The translations under genes and the position numbers were made by a program. Below, one piece after another: positions 1 through 8,884 of a DNA stretch of 64,000 nucleotides. Position 1 is the stretch's first letter. Each line of letters opens with the position of its first letter. Under the pieces are notes generated by a model. The model made no database searches. It was given only the letters and a program-made list of their open reading frames with translations, and was not told where the DNA came from. The stretch covers positions 35,690-99,689 of the forward strand of contig NZ_JAOQJV010000009.1 in NCBI RefSeq assembly GCF_025567415.1, in the 5' to 3' direction. The DNA is from Claveliimonas ammoniilytica (GTDB taxonomy: Bacteria > Bacillota > Clostridia > Lachnospirales > Lachnospiraceae).

Positions 1-831
1 TATAAAGTGATCGGAAGAATCGATAATTTATCCATTATCTTACCGGAAAATCGCCTGGATGAGATTGTGATCACACTTGGACTGGCAGAATATCACAAGC
101 TGGAACGGATTGTAGGCATGTGCGAGAAGTCCGGAGTGCATACGAAATTTATTCCTGATTATAATAATGTCATACCGACGAAGCCTTATACGGAAGATAT
201 TCAGGGACTTCCTGTGATCAATATCCGTCGGGTTCCGCTTCATGATCCATTGAATCGATTCATGAAGCGTGGGGTGGATATCTTTGGCGCAACAGTAGCA
301 TTGATATTATTCTCGCCTGTGATGTTGGGAACTATGATCGCAATTAAGGTGAGTTCACCTGGACCTCTGATTTTTAAACAAGAGAGAGTAGGACTTAAGA
401 ATAAACCGTTTATGATGTACAAGTTCCGCTCAATGGTAGTACAGACAGAGGAAGAAGAAAAGAAAGGATGGACAACCAAGAACGATCCACGAGTGACCAG
501 GGTTGGCAAATTCATCCGAAAAACAAGTATTGACGAGCTTCCACAGCTGTTTAATGTGTTTAAGGGAGATATGAGTCTGGTTGGGCCAAGACCGGAGCGG
601 ACACAGTTTGTAGAGCAGTTCAAAGAAGAGATACCGAGATATATGGTAAAACACCAGGTTCGTCCGGGACTGACCGGATGGGCACAGGTGAATGGGTACA
701 GGGGAGATACATCCATTCGTAAGAGAATTGATTGTGATCTGTATTATGTAGAGAACTGGACATTAGGATTGGACTTTAAGATACTGATTATGACATTTTT
801 TAAGGGGTTTGTAAATAAAAACGCATATTGA
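1..831 (+). CDS. Polyprenyl glycosylphosphotransferase (initiating sugar transferase), 5' end outside window
   Basis: C-terminal part of a membrane enzyme that transfers a sugar-1-phosphate to undecaprenyl phosphate, the first step of exopolysaccharide or capsule repeat-unit synthesis. The reading frame is open from base 1, so the N-terminal membrane region is missing and the GTG at position 7 is not a real start. Visible are the end of the soluble linker domain, one hydrophobic segment (ATVALILFSPVMLGTMIAI), and the bacterial sugar transferase signature: KFRSM, DELPQLFNVFKGDMSLVGPR and PGLTGWAQVNGYRGDT. The protein ends about 20 bp before an LCP ligase and glycosyltransferases, which fits a polysaccharide operon. 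The sugar specificity cannot be read from the sequence. Confidence 0.93.
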   Translation, partial: YKVIGRIDNLSIILPENRLDEIVITLGLAEYHKLERIVGMCEKSGVHTKFIPDYNNVIPTKPYTEDIQGLPVINIRRVPLHDPLNRFMKRGVDIFGATVALILFSPVMLGTMIAIKVSSPGPLIFKQERVGLKNKPFMMYKFRSMVVQTEEEEKKGWTTKNDPRVTRVGKFIRKTSIDELPQLFNVFKGDMSLVGPRPERTQFVEQFKEEIPRYMVKHQVRPGLTGWAQVNGYRGDTSIRKRIDCDLYYVENWTLGLDFKILIMTFFKGFVNKNAY

Positions 832-850
832 TCGAAGGGGAGACAGAGAT

Positions 851-1960
851 ATGGGACAGAGAGACGACCGGAGACTGGCAAGAAAAAAACAGGAGATGCG
901 CAGACAGAAGAGAAGAAAGAAGCGCAGAAGACGGATCGTGTTTCTGATAGCAGAGATATTGATATTATGCATTCTTGGTGTGATTGCCTATGGAATGTTT
1001 AAATTAGATAAGCTGAATGTGAATCCATTGAAGAATCTGACAAATAATGGAATCAGCCAGGACGGTTATATGAATGTGGCGATATTTGGTGATGACAGGC
1101 GACCGGAGGACACAGGTAATGCACGCAGCGACTGCATTATCATAGCAAGCATTAATAATGACACAAAAGAAGTGAAGCTGGTGTCTGTATATCGGGATAC
1201 GCTCCTGAATACAGAAGATGATACGTATGATAAAGCTAATTCAGCATATGCCGTTGGTGGGGCAGAAGCTGCGGTTAATATGTTGAACCGCAATCTGGAT
1301 CTGGATATTCAGGATTATGTCAGTGTGAATTTTCTGGCAGTTGCAGATGTAGTAGATCTGCTGGGCGGTATAGATCTGGATCTTACGGATGAAGAAGTGG
1401 TACACATGAATAACTATTGTGTAGAGACTTCTGAAATTACAGGTAAAGAATACAAGAAGATTGAGCCTGAAGTGGCAGGAACCTATCATTTGAATGGAGT
1501 GCAGGCGGTATCTTACAGTCGTATTCGTTATACAGAAGGTGGAGATTTTCAGAGGACATCCAGACAGCGCCTTGTGATTGAAAAGATTGCAGAGAAAGCA
1601 AAAAAGGCAGACTTAAGTACCATCAATAAAATTATCGATGCGGTCTTTCCTGAGATTACGACCAGTTTTACATCGGGGGAGATTGTGAAAATGAGTACCG
1701 GTCTTCTGCAGTATTCCATTGGTGATAATGAAGGATTTCCAATGGATAATGAGACACCGGATTCGATACCGGGGTATCAGGGGTCCTATGTTGTGCCGAA
1801 GGGATTAGAAGAAAATGTAATCAAGCTTCATAAGTTTCTGTTCCCTGATGAGGATTATGCACCGACAGATACTGTGAAAGAGATCAGTGATCACATTAAG
1901 GATGTGACGGGTATTTATCCTGATGATTCAGAAGATAGTACAGAGGATAATGGAGAATAA
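851..1960 (+). CDS. LytR-CpsA-Psr (LCP) family cell-wall polymer ligase
   Basis: 369 residues. LCP proteins move undecaprenyl-linked polymers (teichoic acid, capsule) onto peptidoglycan outside the membrane. A very basic N-terminus (residues 1-28) leads into one membrane helix (about 29-50), so the catalytic domain is extracellular. LCP hallmarks are GDDRR with a following D (about 76-95), SVYRDT, and the conserved Arg-rich YSRIRYT...RTSRQR stretch. The C-terminal tail is acidic (DDSEDSTEDNGE). It lies between the sugar transferase and two glycosyltransferases. Its central segment is nearly identical to the LCP gene at 4053. Confidence 0.93.
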   Translation: MGQRDDRRLARKKQEMRRQKRRKKRRRRIVFLIAEILILCILGVIAYGMFKLDKLNVNPLKNLTNNGISQDGYMNVAIFGDDRRPEDTGNARSDCIIIASINNDTKEVKLVSVYRDTLLNTEDDTYDKANSAYAVGGAEAAVNMLNRNLDLDIQDYVSVNFLAVADVVDLLGGIDLDLTDEEVVHMNNYCVETSEITGKEYKKIEPEVAGTYHLNGVQAVSYSRIRYTEGGDFQRTSRQRLVIEKIAEKAKKADLSTINKIIDAVFPEITTSFTSGEIVKMSTGLLQYSIGDNEGFPMDNETPDSIPGYQGSYVVPKGLEENVIKLHKFLFPDEDYAPTDTVKEISDHIKDVTGIYPDDSEDSTEDNGE

Positions 1961-1970
1961 GGAGCAGTGC

Positions 1971-2942
1971 ATGTGTAAAGTAACGGTAATAATACCGAAT
2001 TATAATGGTGAAAAATATCTGGTGCCGTGTCTTGCGTCTTTGTATGAAGAGACCAGGACAGAGATAAAAGTAATTGTAGTGGACAATGGCTCAAAGGATG
2101 ACAGTTTGAACAGAGCTATAAAGTTGTATCCACAGACTAGAATAATACGTCTGGATTGCAATTATGGATTCTGCGGGGCTGTGAATGAAGGCATTACAGC
2201 TTCGGATACGGAATATGTATTGTTACTGAATAATGATACGTTGGTGAGAAAAGGCTTTGTAGAAGCCCTTCTTCGCAGAATAGAACGGAGCGAAAAGATC
2301 TTTTCAGTAGAAGCGAAGATGCTTCAGTATCAGGATGAAGCCAGAATTGACAGTGCGGGTACGTATTATAATGCGCTTGGATGGGCATTTGCCAGAGGAA
2401 AAGATCAGTCAGCAAAGAAGTATAATTACTGTGTGAAGACATTTGCAGCATGTGGTGGTGCAGCAATATACCGTAGAAAAGTATTTGACGAAATCGGACT
2501 ATTTGATGAACGCCATTTTGCATATCTGGAGGATATTGATATCGGATATCGTGCAAGATTATATGGATATGTGAATGTATATGAGCCAAAGGCTGAGGTC
2601 GTTCATGTGGGAAGTGCATCCAGCGGTTCCAGATATAATGAATTTAAAGTACAGTATTCGTCTAAGAACAATATTTATCTGATTTACAAAAATATGCCAA
2701 CATGGCAGATTATATTAAACCTGCCGTTCCTGGCAGCAGGATTTGGAGTTAAGACTGCCTTTTTTATAAAGAAGGGATTAGGAGTTACATATCTGAAAGG
2801 TCTGGCAGAGGGTGTTCGGATGTGTGATAAGAAATATAAAGTACATACAGAAAAAGCGGACTGGCGACAATGCCTCGGGATTCAATGGGAATTATGGGTG
2901 AATGTGATTCGCAGGTTTTCTGATATGGGTGAAGAGGAATAG
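1971..2942 (+). CDS. Family 2 glycosyltransferase
   Basis: 323 residues. Predicted to add a sugar to a lipid-linked polysaccharide precursor on the cytoplasmic face. GT-A features are VTVIIPNYNGEKYL at the N-terminus, VVDNGSKDDS, LLLNNDT (nucleotide-sugar/metal region) and YLEDIDIGYR (catalytic acidic region). The C-terminus has a hydrophobic stretch (IILNLPFLAAGFGV). I chose ATG 1971 because AAGGAG lies 6 bases upstream, overlapping the stop of the LCP gene; an in-frame start at 1923 would overlap that gene by 38 bases and has no such site. Donor and acceptor sugars are unknown. Confidence 0.9.
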   Translation: MCKVTVIIPNYNGEKYLVPCLASLYEETRTEIKVIVVDNGSKDDSLNRAIKLYPQTRIIRLDCNYGFCGAVNEGITASDTEYVLLLNNDTLVRKGFVEALLRRIERSEKIFSVEAKMLQYQDEARIDSAGTYYNALGWAFARGKDQSAKKYNYCVKTFAACGGAAIYRRKVFDEIGLFDERHFAYLEDIDIGYRARLYGYVNVYEPKAEVVHVGSASSGSRYNEFKVQYSSKNNIYLIYKNMPTWQIILNLPFLAAGFGVKTAFFIKKGLGVTYLKGLAEGVRMCDKKYKVHTEKADWRQCLGIQWELWVNVIRRFSDMGEEE

Positions 2943-2949
2943 GATAATT

Positions 2950-3972
2950 ATGAAGAGACTACTGTTGATTGCTCCGGTATTTTTTGGATATTATAAGGAT
3001 ATGATACTGGAGGCAGAAGAACTGGGATATCATGTGGATTATCTGTGCGATGCACCGAGCAATTCCAACATATCCAAAGCACTTGGCAGGATTAATAAAA
3101 AGCTGATCAGTGGATCAGCAAAAAGATATTACAACGAAAAAGCACTGCCGCTGGTTGAAAAAGAGCAATATGACAAGGTTCTTTTAGTAGCTGGCATGAC
3201 TTGTGCGTTCACTTCAGATATGTTTTGTGAGATGCGGAGATTACAAAGACAGGCAGAATTTATTTTGTACCAGTGGGATTCAGAAGTGAATCTCCCATAT
3301 TGTAAGAGTATACATCCATATTTTGACAGGATCTATACATTTGAAAAGGCAGATGCAGAACGGAATTCGACCTATCGGTTTATGCCGACGTTTTACACAA
3401 AAATTTATGAAAAAATCGGAAAAAAAGAGCGGCCGATGCCAAGGTATGACTGCTTCTATGTAGGAACCGCACATCCTAAGAAATATCTGGAAATCAATCG
3501 GATGGCGGAAGATTTGAAACCGGAACTGCCAAGGCAGTTTATATATCATTATATTCCGTCGGTCTTGAAATATGTATATCATAAAGTGACGGCGAAGGAA
3601 TACCGGCATGCGAGATATCGAGACTTTCAGAAAGTTAAGCTGTCCGGTGCGGATATCATGAAGGGGATGGAAGTATCTACCTGCATTCTGGATGCTCCGC
3701 AGGGAGGACAGACTGGACTCACACTTCGTTGCTTTGAATGTATGGGGGCGAAGCGGAAATTGATTACGACGAATGTCGATATTGTGAATTATGATTTTTA
3801 CAGAGCAAGTAACATTCTGGTGTATCCGGGGACAATAGAAGAACGGAAAGCTTTTTTCGAGAATTCTTATGAGGAGCTTCCAGAAGAATTGTACAGAAAA
3901 TACAGCATGAACAGTTGGATGAAACGGCTGTTATCAGGCGAGGAATCTCAAAAACTACCGGAAAATCATTGA
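2950..3972 (+). CDS. Probable glycosyltransferase (CgeB/GT-B-like) of the polysaccharide locus
   Basis: 340 residues, soluble. The N-terminus (KRLLLIAPVFFGYYKDMI) resembles the first Rossmann strand of GT-B glycosyltransferases, and the C-terminal half (DAPQGGQTGLTLRCFECMG, then LITTNVDIVNYDFY) resembles the donor-binding domain of the CgeB/spore-polysaccharide group. The catalytic role is inferred from this pattern and from its place between a GT2 gene and an LCP gene. ATG 2950 follows AGGA at 2941-2944; a GTG at 2929 is possible but overlaps the upstream gene. Acceptor and donor are unknown. Confidence 0.72.
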   Translation: MKRLLLIAPVFFGYYKDMILEAEELGYHVDYLCDAPSNSNISKALGRINKKLISGSAKRYYNEKALPLVEKEQYDKVLLVAGMTCAFTSDMFCEMRRLQRQAEFILYQWDSEVNLPYCKSIHPYFDRIYTFEKADAERNSTYRFMPTFYTKIYEKIGKKERPMPRYDCFYVGTAHPKKYLEINRMAEDLKPELPRQFIYHYIPSVLKYVYHKVTAKEYRHARYRDFQKVKLSGADIMKGMEVSTCILDAPQGGQTGLTLRCFECMGAKRKLITTNVDIVNYDFYRASNILVYPGTIEERKAFFENSYEELPEELYRKYSMNSWMKRLLSGEESQKLPENH

Positions 3973-4052
3973 AATTTTACTGTAAATGGGGTAATATGTA
4001 AGGCGAGTTATTACGTTTGTTAACAAATTGTTACAAAAGAAAGGATGTTACG

Positions 4053-5360
4053 ATGGCGAGAAGATCACACAGACGGAGAAGACATGGCTTGGCTTCCTGG
4101 TCAATCGGGAAGAAGCTGGGTGTGATTCTTGGTGGTACATTTGCAGCAGTTGCAGCGACGGGTGTTGTACTTGTAGCCAGTAAGATGACGAAGATAGAGA
4201 CAACGGAACTTGATACAGATAAGTTGAATATAGCGGAGACCAGTGAAGAACAGGAGACTGGCTATCTGAATGTTGCATTGTTTGGCTTGGATTCCAGAGA
4301 AGGAGATCTTGGCAAGGGCAATCGGAGTGATACAATGATGATTGCCAGCCTGAATAAGGCGACCGGAGAGGTGAAACTGGTTTCAGTATACCGTGATACG
4401 TTACTGGAACTGGATGATGGCAGTTATAATAAGGCAAATGCAGCCTATGCATTTGGCGGACCGGAAGGTGCTATTTCGTTGATCAACCGTAATATGGATA
4501 TGGATATTTCAAAGTATGTTGCGGTGAATTTTAATGCGCTTGTTGATGTAATCGATGCATTGGGTGGTCTTGATATTACACTGACAGATGCGGAAGTAGT
4601 GCATATGAATAACTATTGTGTAGAGACATCTAAAGTTACGGGTGCGGATTACACAAAGATTGAACCGGAAGTTGCAGGTACTTATCATTTGAATGGAGTG
4701 CAGGCAGTGTCTTACAGTCGTATTCGATATACAGGAGGAGGCGATTTTGAGCGTACCTCCAGACAGCGTCATGTACTGGAATTGATCGCTGAGAAAGCGC
4801 AGAGTGCAAGCTTCAGTACCTTGAATAAGATTATTGACAAAGTATTCCCACAGGTATCTACGAATTTCACGATTGCAGAGATGATCGCGTATGCTAAGGA
4901 TATTGCAAAGTATAAACTGGGGGACAGCATGGGATTCCCGGATAACAACTCATTTGATATGTTGGATGTTGTTGGAAGTGTGGTAATTCCGGAGACGCTG
5001 ACTTCGAATGTGGAGGATGTACATAAGTTCCTGTTCGGGGATGATGGTTATACCATTTCTTCGAATATTACAGATATAGAAGATGGCATTCGTGAGAAAT
5101 GCACACATAAGGCAACCAGTGATTCTGTGATTGAGAGTGATGATGATTATGGATCCGGTTCTGGAACATCCAATGATTATAGTAATTCTGGCAGCTCGAA
5201 TAGTAACTATAACAACAGCTATAATAATAGTTATAATAATTCGGGCAGTTCAAGTGGTACAGGCAGCGGATCAGGAACAGGCGATTCAGGCGGCGGAAGT
5301 GATTACGGAGACTACGGCGGAGGATCTGACGGAGATTATTCTGGGGAAGACTATGATTAA
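4053..5360 (+). CDS. LCP family ligase with long Ser/Asn/Gly-rich tail
   Basis: 435 residues. Second LCP paralogue of the locus, predicted to attach polymers to peptidoglycan. A basic N-terminus (ARRSHRRRRHG) precedes one membrane helix (about residues 21-40). The core has FGLDSREGD, SVYRDT and YSRIRYT..RTSRQR. Unlike the first paralogue it ends in a low-complexity tail of about 75 residues with NNSYNNSYNNSG and GSGTGDSGGG runs ending in DYGGGSDGDYSGEDYD, probably a flexible wall-spanning or wall-facing extension. ATG 4053 has AAAGGA 7 bases upstream; the in-frame start at 4017 has no good site. Confidence 0.92.
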   Translation: MARRSHRRRRHGLASWSIGKKLGVILGGTFAAVAATGVVLVASKMTKIETTELDTDKLNIAETSEEQETGYLNVALFGLDSREGDLGKGNRSDTMMIASLNKATGEVKLVSVYRDTLLELDDGSYNKANAAYAFGGPEGAISLINRNMDMDISKYVAVNFNALVDVIDALGGLDITLTDAEVVHMNNYCVETSKVTGADYTKIEPEVAGTYHLNGVQAVSYSRIRYTGGGDFERTSRQRHVLELIAEKAQSASFSTLNKIIDKVFPQVSTNFTIAEMIAYAKDIAKYKLGDSMGFPDNNSFDMLDVVGSVVIPETLTSNVEDVHKFLFGDDGYTISSNITDIEDGIREKCTHKATSDSVIESDDDYGSGSGTSNDYSNSGSSNSNYNNSYNNSYNNSGSSSGTGSGSGTGDSGGGSDYGDYGGGSDGDYSGEDYD

Positions 5361-5397
5361 TAAGTCGTGTGAGATACGGGAAAGGATAAAGTAAGTT

Positions 5398-6957
5398 ATG
5401 AAGAAACTGAAAAAATTAGCTGCACTGATGCTTTGTACAGCTATGACATTTATGATGTGTGGTATAGTATCATCGGCAGCCAGTGGTCAGCTGAGATTTT
5501 CTGATCCGTCTACAACAGTAGGTGCAACGGTTGAGATTACTGCAAAGCTGAGTGCGGATGAAAGTCTGAGCGAAGCCAGTGCAACACTGACATATGATAC
5601 AACAGCATTAAAGTTTATCAGTGGAGAGAATGCGACAGCATCTAATGGACAGATTGAACTGGAAGGATCTGGAAGCGGTAATACAGAGATGAGCTGGACA
5701 TTGAAGTTTCAGGCATTATCTGAGGGGACTACGACAGTAAATATTTCCAAAGTAACAGCCAGTGCGTCTTCAGGAGACGATGTGACAGTTGTAGAGGGTA
5801 GCTCGACCGTTACAATCGGAGAAGGGGATCCGTCTCTGATCACAGATGATGAAGAGACTACAGAGTCATCTGGTAATGGTGGGGATATTGAGATTGACGG
5901 AGAGACTTATTCTGTTGTTACAGATATTCCGGAGGTATTGATCCCAGATGGATTTGTAACGGCTGATATGCCTTATAATGGTAATACTTATGCGGCTACC
6001 AAGCAGGAAAGTGGTAAGATGTATGCTATTTATCTGAAGGATGCCAATGAGGAAGAAGATTTCTGGCTGTATGATCCGGATAAAGATAAGTTTTCTCCAT
6101 TTGAACAGGTAAGTATTTCCAGTGACCGTTACATTGTCCTGTTGTCCGAGGATAAGACCAAAGATCTGCCGGATACATTGCAGAAGACGACGATGACGGT
6201 AGAGGGAAAAGAGTTTCCAGCATGGCAGAATACGGATGACAGTTCTTATTATGTGGTATATGCAGTGAACAGTGATGGAGAAGAAGGCTTCTACCAGTAT
6301 GATACGGTAGATGAAACCTATCAGAGATACACACCGGAGACGAAAGATAAAGAAGAAGACACAACAAAGCTTGGTGGTCTTCTGAATAAACTGCGCACAA
6401 ATCTGGATAAGGTAATTCTGGTCGCATGGGGAATCTTCCTTGTGATGCTGATTATCCTGATCATTCTTGCAATCAAGCTACGCCATCGCAATCTGGAACT
6501 TGATGATCTGTACGAAGAATATGATATTGATGACGAGCCGGAACCGGTAAAAGAGAGCAAGAAAGAGAAAAAGGCAAGAAAGAAAGCGGAAAAAGAAGCG
6601 AAGAAGTCCAAGAAATCTAAAAAGAAGTCGGAAGATGATTTCTATGATTTTGATGACGAAGATGATGAATATGATCTGGATGACGATGATGAAGATGAGA
6701 TGTATGAGGACGAGGATGACTATGACGAATACGATGAGTATGAAGAGGAGCCATTCAAAGAATACAATCCTTCCGACTATGAGGATGACAGTGATATCGA
6801 TGATCTGGATGAAATTCTGAATGCACGTGTGCGTGTAAAGAAGAGTGCGCCACGAAGAACTGCACAGACTTCAGCAAGACCGAAAAGTAATCAGAGAAGA
6901 GTAGGTCACTCAGAAGCAGATGATACATTCAAAATGGATCTGATCGATCTTGATTAA
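5398..6957 (+). CDS. Cohesin-domain membrane protein with charged cytoplasmic tail
   Basis: 519 residues. A signal peptide (MKKLKKLAALMLCTAMTFMM) is followed by a cohesin-like beta domain (about residues 28-140: LRFSDPSTTVGATVEITAKL, ATLTYDTTALKFISG). A second extracellular part of about 200 residues follows, then one membrane helix (about 340-362, ILVAWGIFLVMLIILIILAI), and finally a tail with a Lys-rich block (KKEKKARKKAEKEAKK) and a very acidic block (about 415-470). This gives an outside domain that could bind another protein or glycan and an inside charged tail. A single cohesin need not mean a cellulosome; such domains also occur in non-cellulolytic surface proteins. It starts 37 bases after the LCP gene. 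Function unknown. Confidence 0.82.
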   Translation: MKKLKKLAALMLCTAMTFMMCGIVSSAASGQLRFSDPSTTVGATVEITAKLSADESLSEASATLTYDTTALKFISGENATASNGQIELEGSGSGNTEMSWTLKFQALSEGTTTVNISKVTASASSGDDVTVVEGSSTVTIGEGDPSLITDDEETTESSGNGGDIEIDGETYSVVTDIPEVLIPDGFVTADMPYNGNTYAATKQESGKMYAIYLKDANEEEDFWLYDPDKDKFSPFEQVSISSDRYIVLLSEDKTKDLPDTLQKTTMTVEGKEFPAWQNTDDSSYYVVYAVNSDGEEGFYQYDTVDETYQRYTPETKDKEEDTTKLGGLLNKLRTNLDKVILVAWGIFLVMLIILIILAIKLRHRNLELDDLYEEYDIDDEPEPVKESKKEKKARKKAEKEAKKSKKSKKKSEDDFYDFDDEDDEYDLDDDDEDEMYEDEDDYDEYDEYEEEPFKEYNPSDYEDDSDIDDLDEILNARVRVKKSAPRRTAQTSARPKSNQRRVGHSEADDTFKMDLIDLD

Positions 6958-6963
6958 AACATC

Positions 6964-6996
6964 AAAGGAGGATGCGGAATATTGTATCCTCCTTTT
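6964..6996 (+). terminator. Intrinsic terminator after the surface-protein gene
   Basis: Perfect 10-bp inverted repeat, AAAGGAGGAT at 6964-6973 with ATCCTCCTTT at 6986-6995, loop of 12. The U-rich run is short. It ends the polysaccharide/surface block just before glmS. Confidence 0.65.
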
Positions 6997-7001
6997 GTGT
7001 A

Positions 7002-7007
7002 TATAAT
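7002..7007 (+). promoter_or_regulatory. Candidate -10 of the glmS promoter
   Basis: TATAAT lies 42 bases before the glmS start. No good -35 at 17 bp is visible; TTGTAT at 6982 is only 14 bp away and lies inside the preceding hairpin. Confidence 0.35.
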
Positions 7008-7049
7008 GAACCAACAGGGAGTATAAAACTTGAAAGGAGAACATTCATT

Positions 7050-8876
7050 ATGTGTGGAATTGTAGGTTATGTAGGAGAGAGTCAGGCAGCACCAATCCTG
7101 CTTGAGGGACTGGAGAAGCTGGAGTACAGAGGATATGACTCTGCCGGTATTGCAGTTTATGACGGAAAGAAAATCAATATGAAAAAAGCAATGGGACGGC
7201 TGAAAGTGCTGAATGAACTGACTCATGGAGGCGAGCTGCTTCCGGGTAAGCTTGGAATCGGTCATACCCGTTGGGCAACGCATGGCGCACCGTCTGATAT
7301 CAATGCTCATCCGCATTTTAATAAAGATCAGAGTATCGTAGTGGTACACAATGGTATTATTGAGAACTATCTGAAGTTAAAACATCGTCTGGAAAGCAAA
7401 GGATATGAGTTTGTATCAGAGACAGATACAGAGGTCATTGCACATCTTCTGGATTATTATTACGACAGAGATCCGCTGGAGGCAATCACGAAGGTTATGC
7501 ACCGTATGGAAGGTTCTTATGCACTTGGAATTATCTTCGCAGATCACCCGGAAGAGATGTATGCAGTACGTAAGGACAGCCCGTTGATCGTTGGACACAC
7601 CAAAGATGGAAGTATCATTGCATCGGATGTACCGGCAGTGTTGAAATATACCAGAGATGTTGTATTTATTCAGAATGAAGAGATTGTAAAGCTGACAGAG
7701 GATAAGCTGGAGTTCTACAATATTGATGAAGAAGTGATTGAAAAAGAGACCACTCACATTGACTGGGATGTGAATGCAGCTGAGAAGGGTGGATACGAGC
7801 ACTTCATGCTGAAGGAGATGTATGAACAGCCGAAGGCTATTCTGGATACATTTTCACCAAGAATCAAAGGCAATGAAGTTGTTATTGATGAACTTGGTAT
7901 GAGTGATGATGAGATTCGTGCAGTTAAGAAGATTATGATTGTTGCCTGCGGTTCTGCTTATCATGCAGGTGTGACTGGCAAGTATATTTTTGAAGGACTG
8001 ACCAGAATTCCGGTGGAAGTGGATACGGCTTCTGAATTCCGTTACCGTGATCCGATCATTGAAGACGGAACGTTACTGATCGTGATCAGCCAGTCCGGTG
8101 AGACTGCAGATTCACTGGCTGCAATCCGTGAGGCGCATGCTAAGGGTGGTAAAGTGCTTGGTATTGTCAATGTAGTAGGAAGCTCTATTGCCAGAGAGGC
8201 AGATAATGTTATGTATACATGGGCAGGTCCGGAGATTGCAGTGGCAACTACCAAGGCATACAGCTGTCAGTTGATTGCAGAATATCTGCTTGCAATGAAG
8301 TTTGCTCATGTAAGAGGAAAGATCAGTGACGCAGAACTTGCTGATATGATTGAGGATATGAAAGAACTGCCGGCACAGGTAGAGATGCTGCTGAATAATA
8401 AGAAGAATATTCAGAAATTCGCTAACCGCTATCTGGCTGCAAAGGATATCTTCTATATCGGTCGTGGAATCGATTATGCGATCGCAATGGAAGGTTCTCT
8501 GAAGATGAAAGAGATTTCTTATGTACATTCGGATGCTTATGCAGCAGGAGAACTGAAGCATGGTACGATTTCTCTGGTTGAGGACGGTACATTGGTAACA
8601 GCCATCCTGACACAGGAGAATCTGTACAAGAAAATGATCAGTAACATGGAAGAGGTTAAGACCCGTGGAGCCTTTGTTATGGCAGTGACTAATGTGGATA
8701 ATACAGAGGTTGAGAGAAACGCAGACTATGTAATGTACATTCCGAAGACGAATAAGTACTTTACCAATACACTTGCGATCATTCCGCTGCAGCTCTTCGG
8801 TTACTATGTAGCAGTTGGAAAAGGTTGTGACGTGGATAAGCCGAGAAATCTGGCGAAGTCTGTTACAGTAGAGTAG
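7050..8876 (+). CDS. glmS: Glutamine--fructose-6-phosphate aminotransferase (isomerizing)
   Basis: 608 residues. Makes glucosamine-6-phosphate from fructose-6-phosphate and glutamine, the entry to UDP-GlcNAc for peptidoglycan and surface polymers. The start is fixed by MCGIVGYVG: Cys2, exposed after Met removal, is the nucleophile of the glutaminase domain (residues 1 to about 220, with RWATHG and HNGIIEN). Two SIS sugar-isomerase domains follow (VACGSAYHAG, SQSGETADS; then IGRGIDYAIAMEGSLK, ELKHG), ending in the typical KPRNLAKSVTVE. AAAGGAGA lies 9 bases upstream. The short leader has no glmS ribozyme. Confidence 0.97.
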   Translation: MCGIVGYVGESQAAPILLEGLEKLEYRGYDSAGIAVYDGKKINMKKAMGRLKVLNELTHGGELLPGKLGIGHTRWATHGAPSDINAHPHFNKDQSIVVVHNGIIENYLKLKHRLESKGYEFVSETDTEVIAHLLDYYYDRDPLEAITKVMHRMEGSYALGIIFADHPEEMYAVRKDSPLIVGHTKDGSIIASDVPAVLKYTRDVVFIQNEEIVKLTEDKLEFYNIDEEVIEKETTHIDWDVNAAEKGGYEHFMLKEMYEQPKAILDTFSPRIKGNEVVIDELGMSDDEIRAVKKIMIVACGSAYHAGVTGKYIFEGLTRIPVEVDTASEFRYRDPIIEDGTLLIVISQSGETADSLAAIREAHAKGGKVLGIVNVVGSSIAREADNVMYTWAGPEIAVATTKAYSCQLIAEYLLAMKFAHVRGKISDAELADMIEDMKELPAQVEMLLNNKKNIQKFANRYLAAKDIFYIGRGIDYAIAMEGSLKMKEISYVHSDAYAAGELKHGTISLVEDGTLVTAILTQENLYKKMISNMEEVKTRGAFVMAVTNVDNTEVERNADYVMYIPKTNKYFTNTLAIIPLQLFGYYVAVGKGCDVDKPRNLAKSVTVE

Positions 8877-8884
8877 GAGTTACT

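Noticed and set aside
5131..5394. Open frame +1 of the LCP tail
   Set aside because: Frame-shifted shadow of the Ser/Asn/Gly-rich low-complexity coding sequence.
6958..7049. glmS ribozyme upstream of glmS
   Set aside because: The leader is too short and lacks the conserved ribozyme core; only a terminator and a possible -10 are present.
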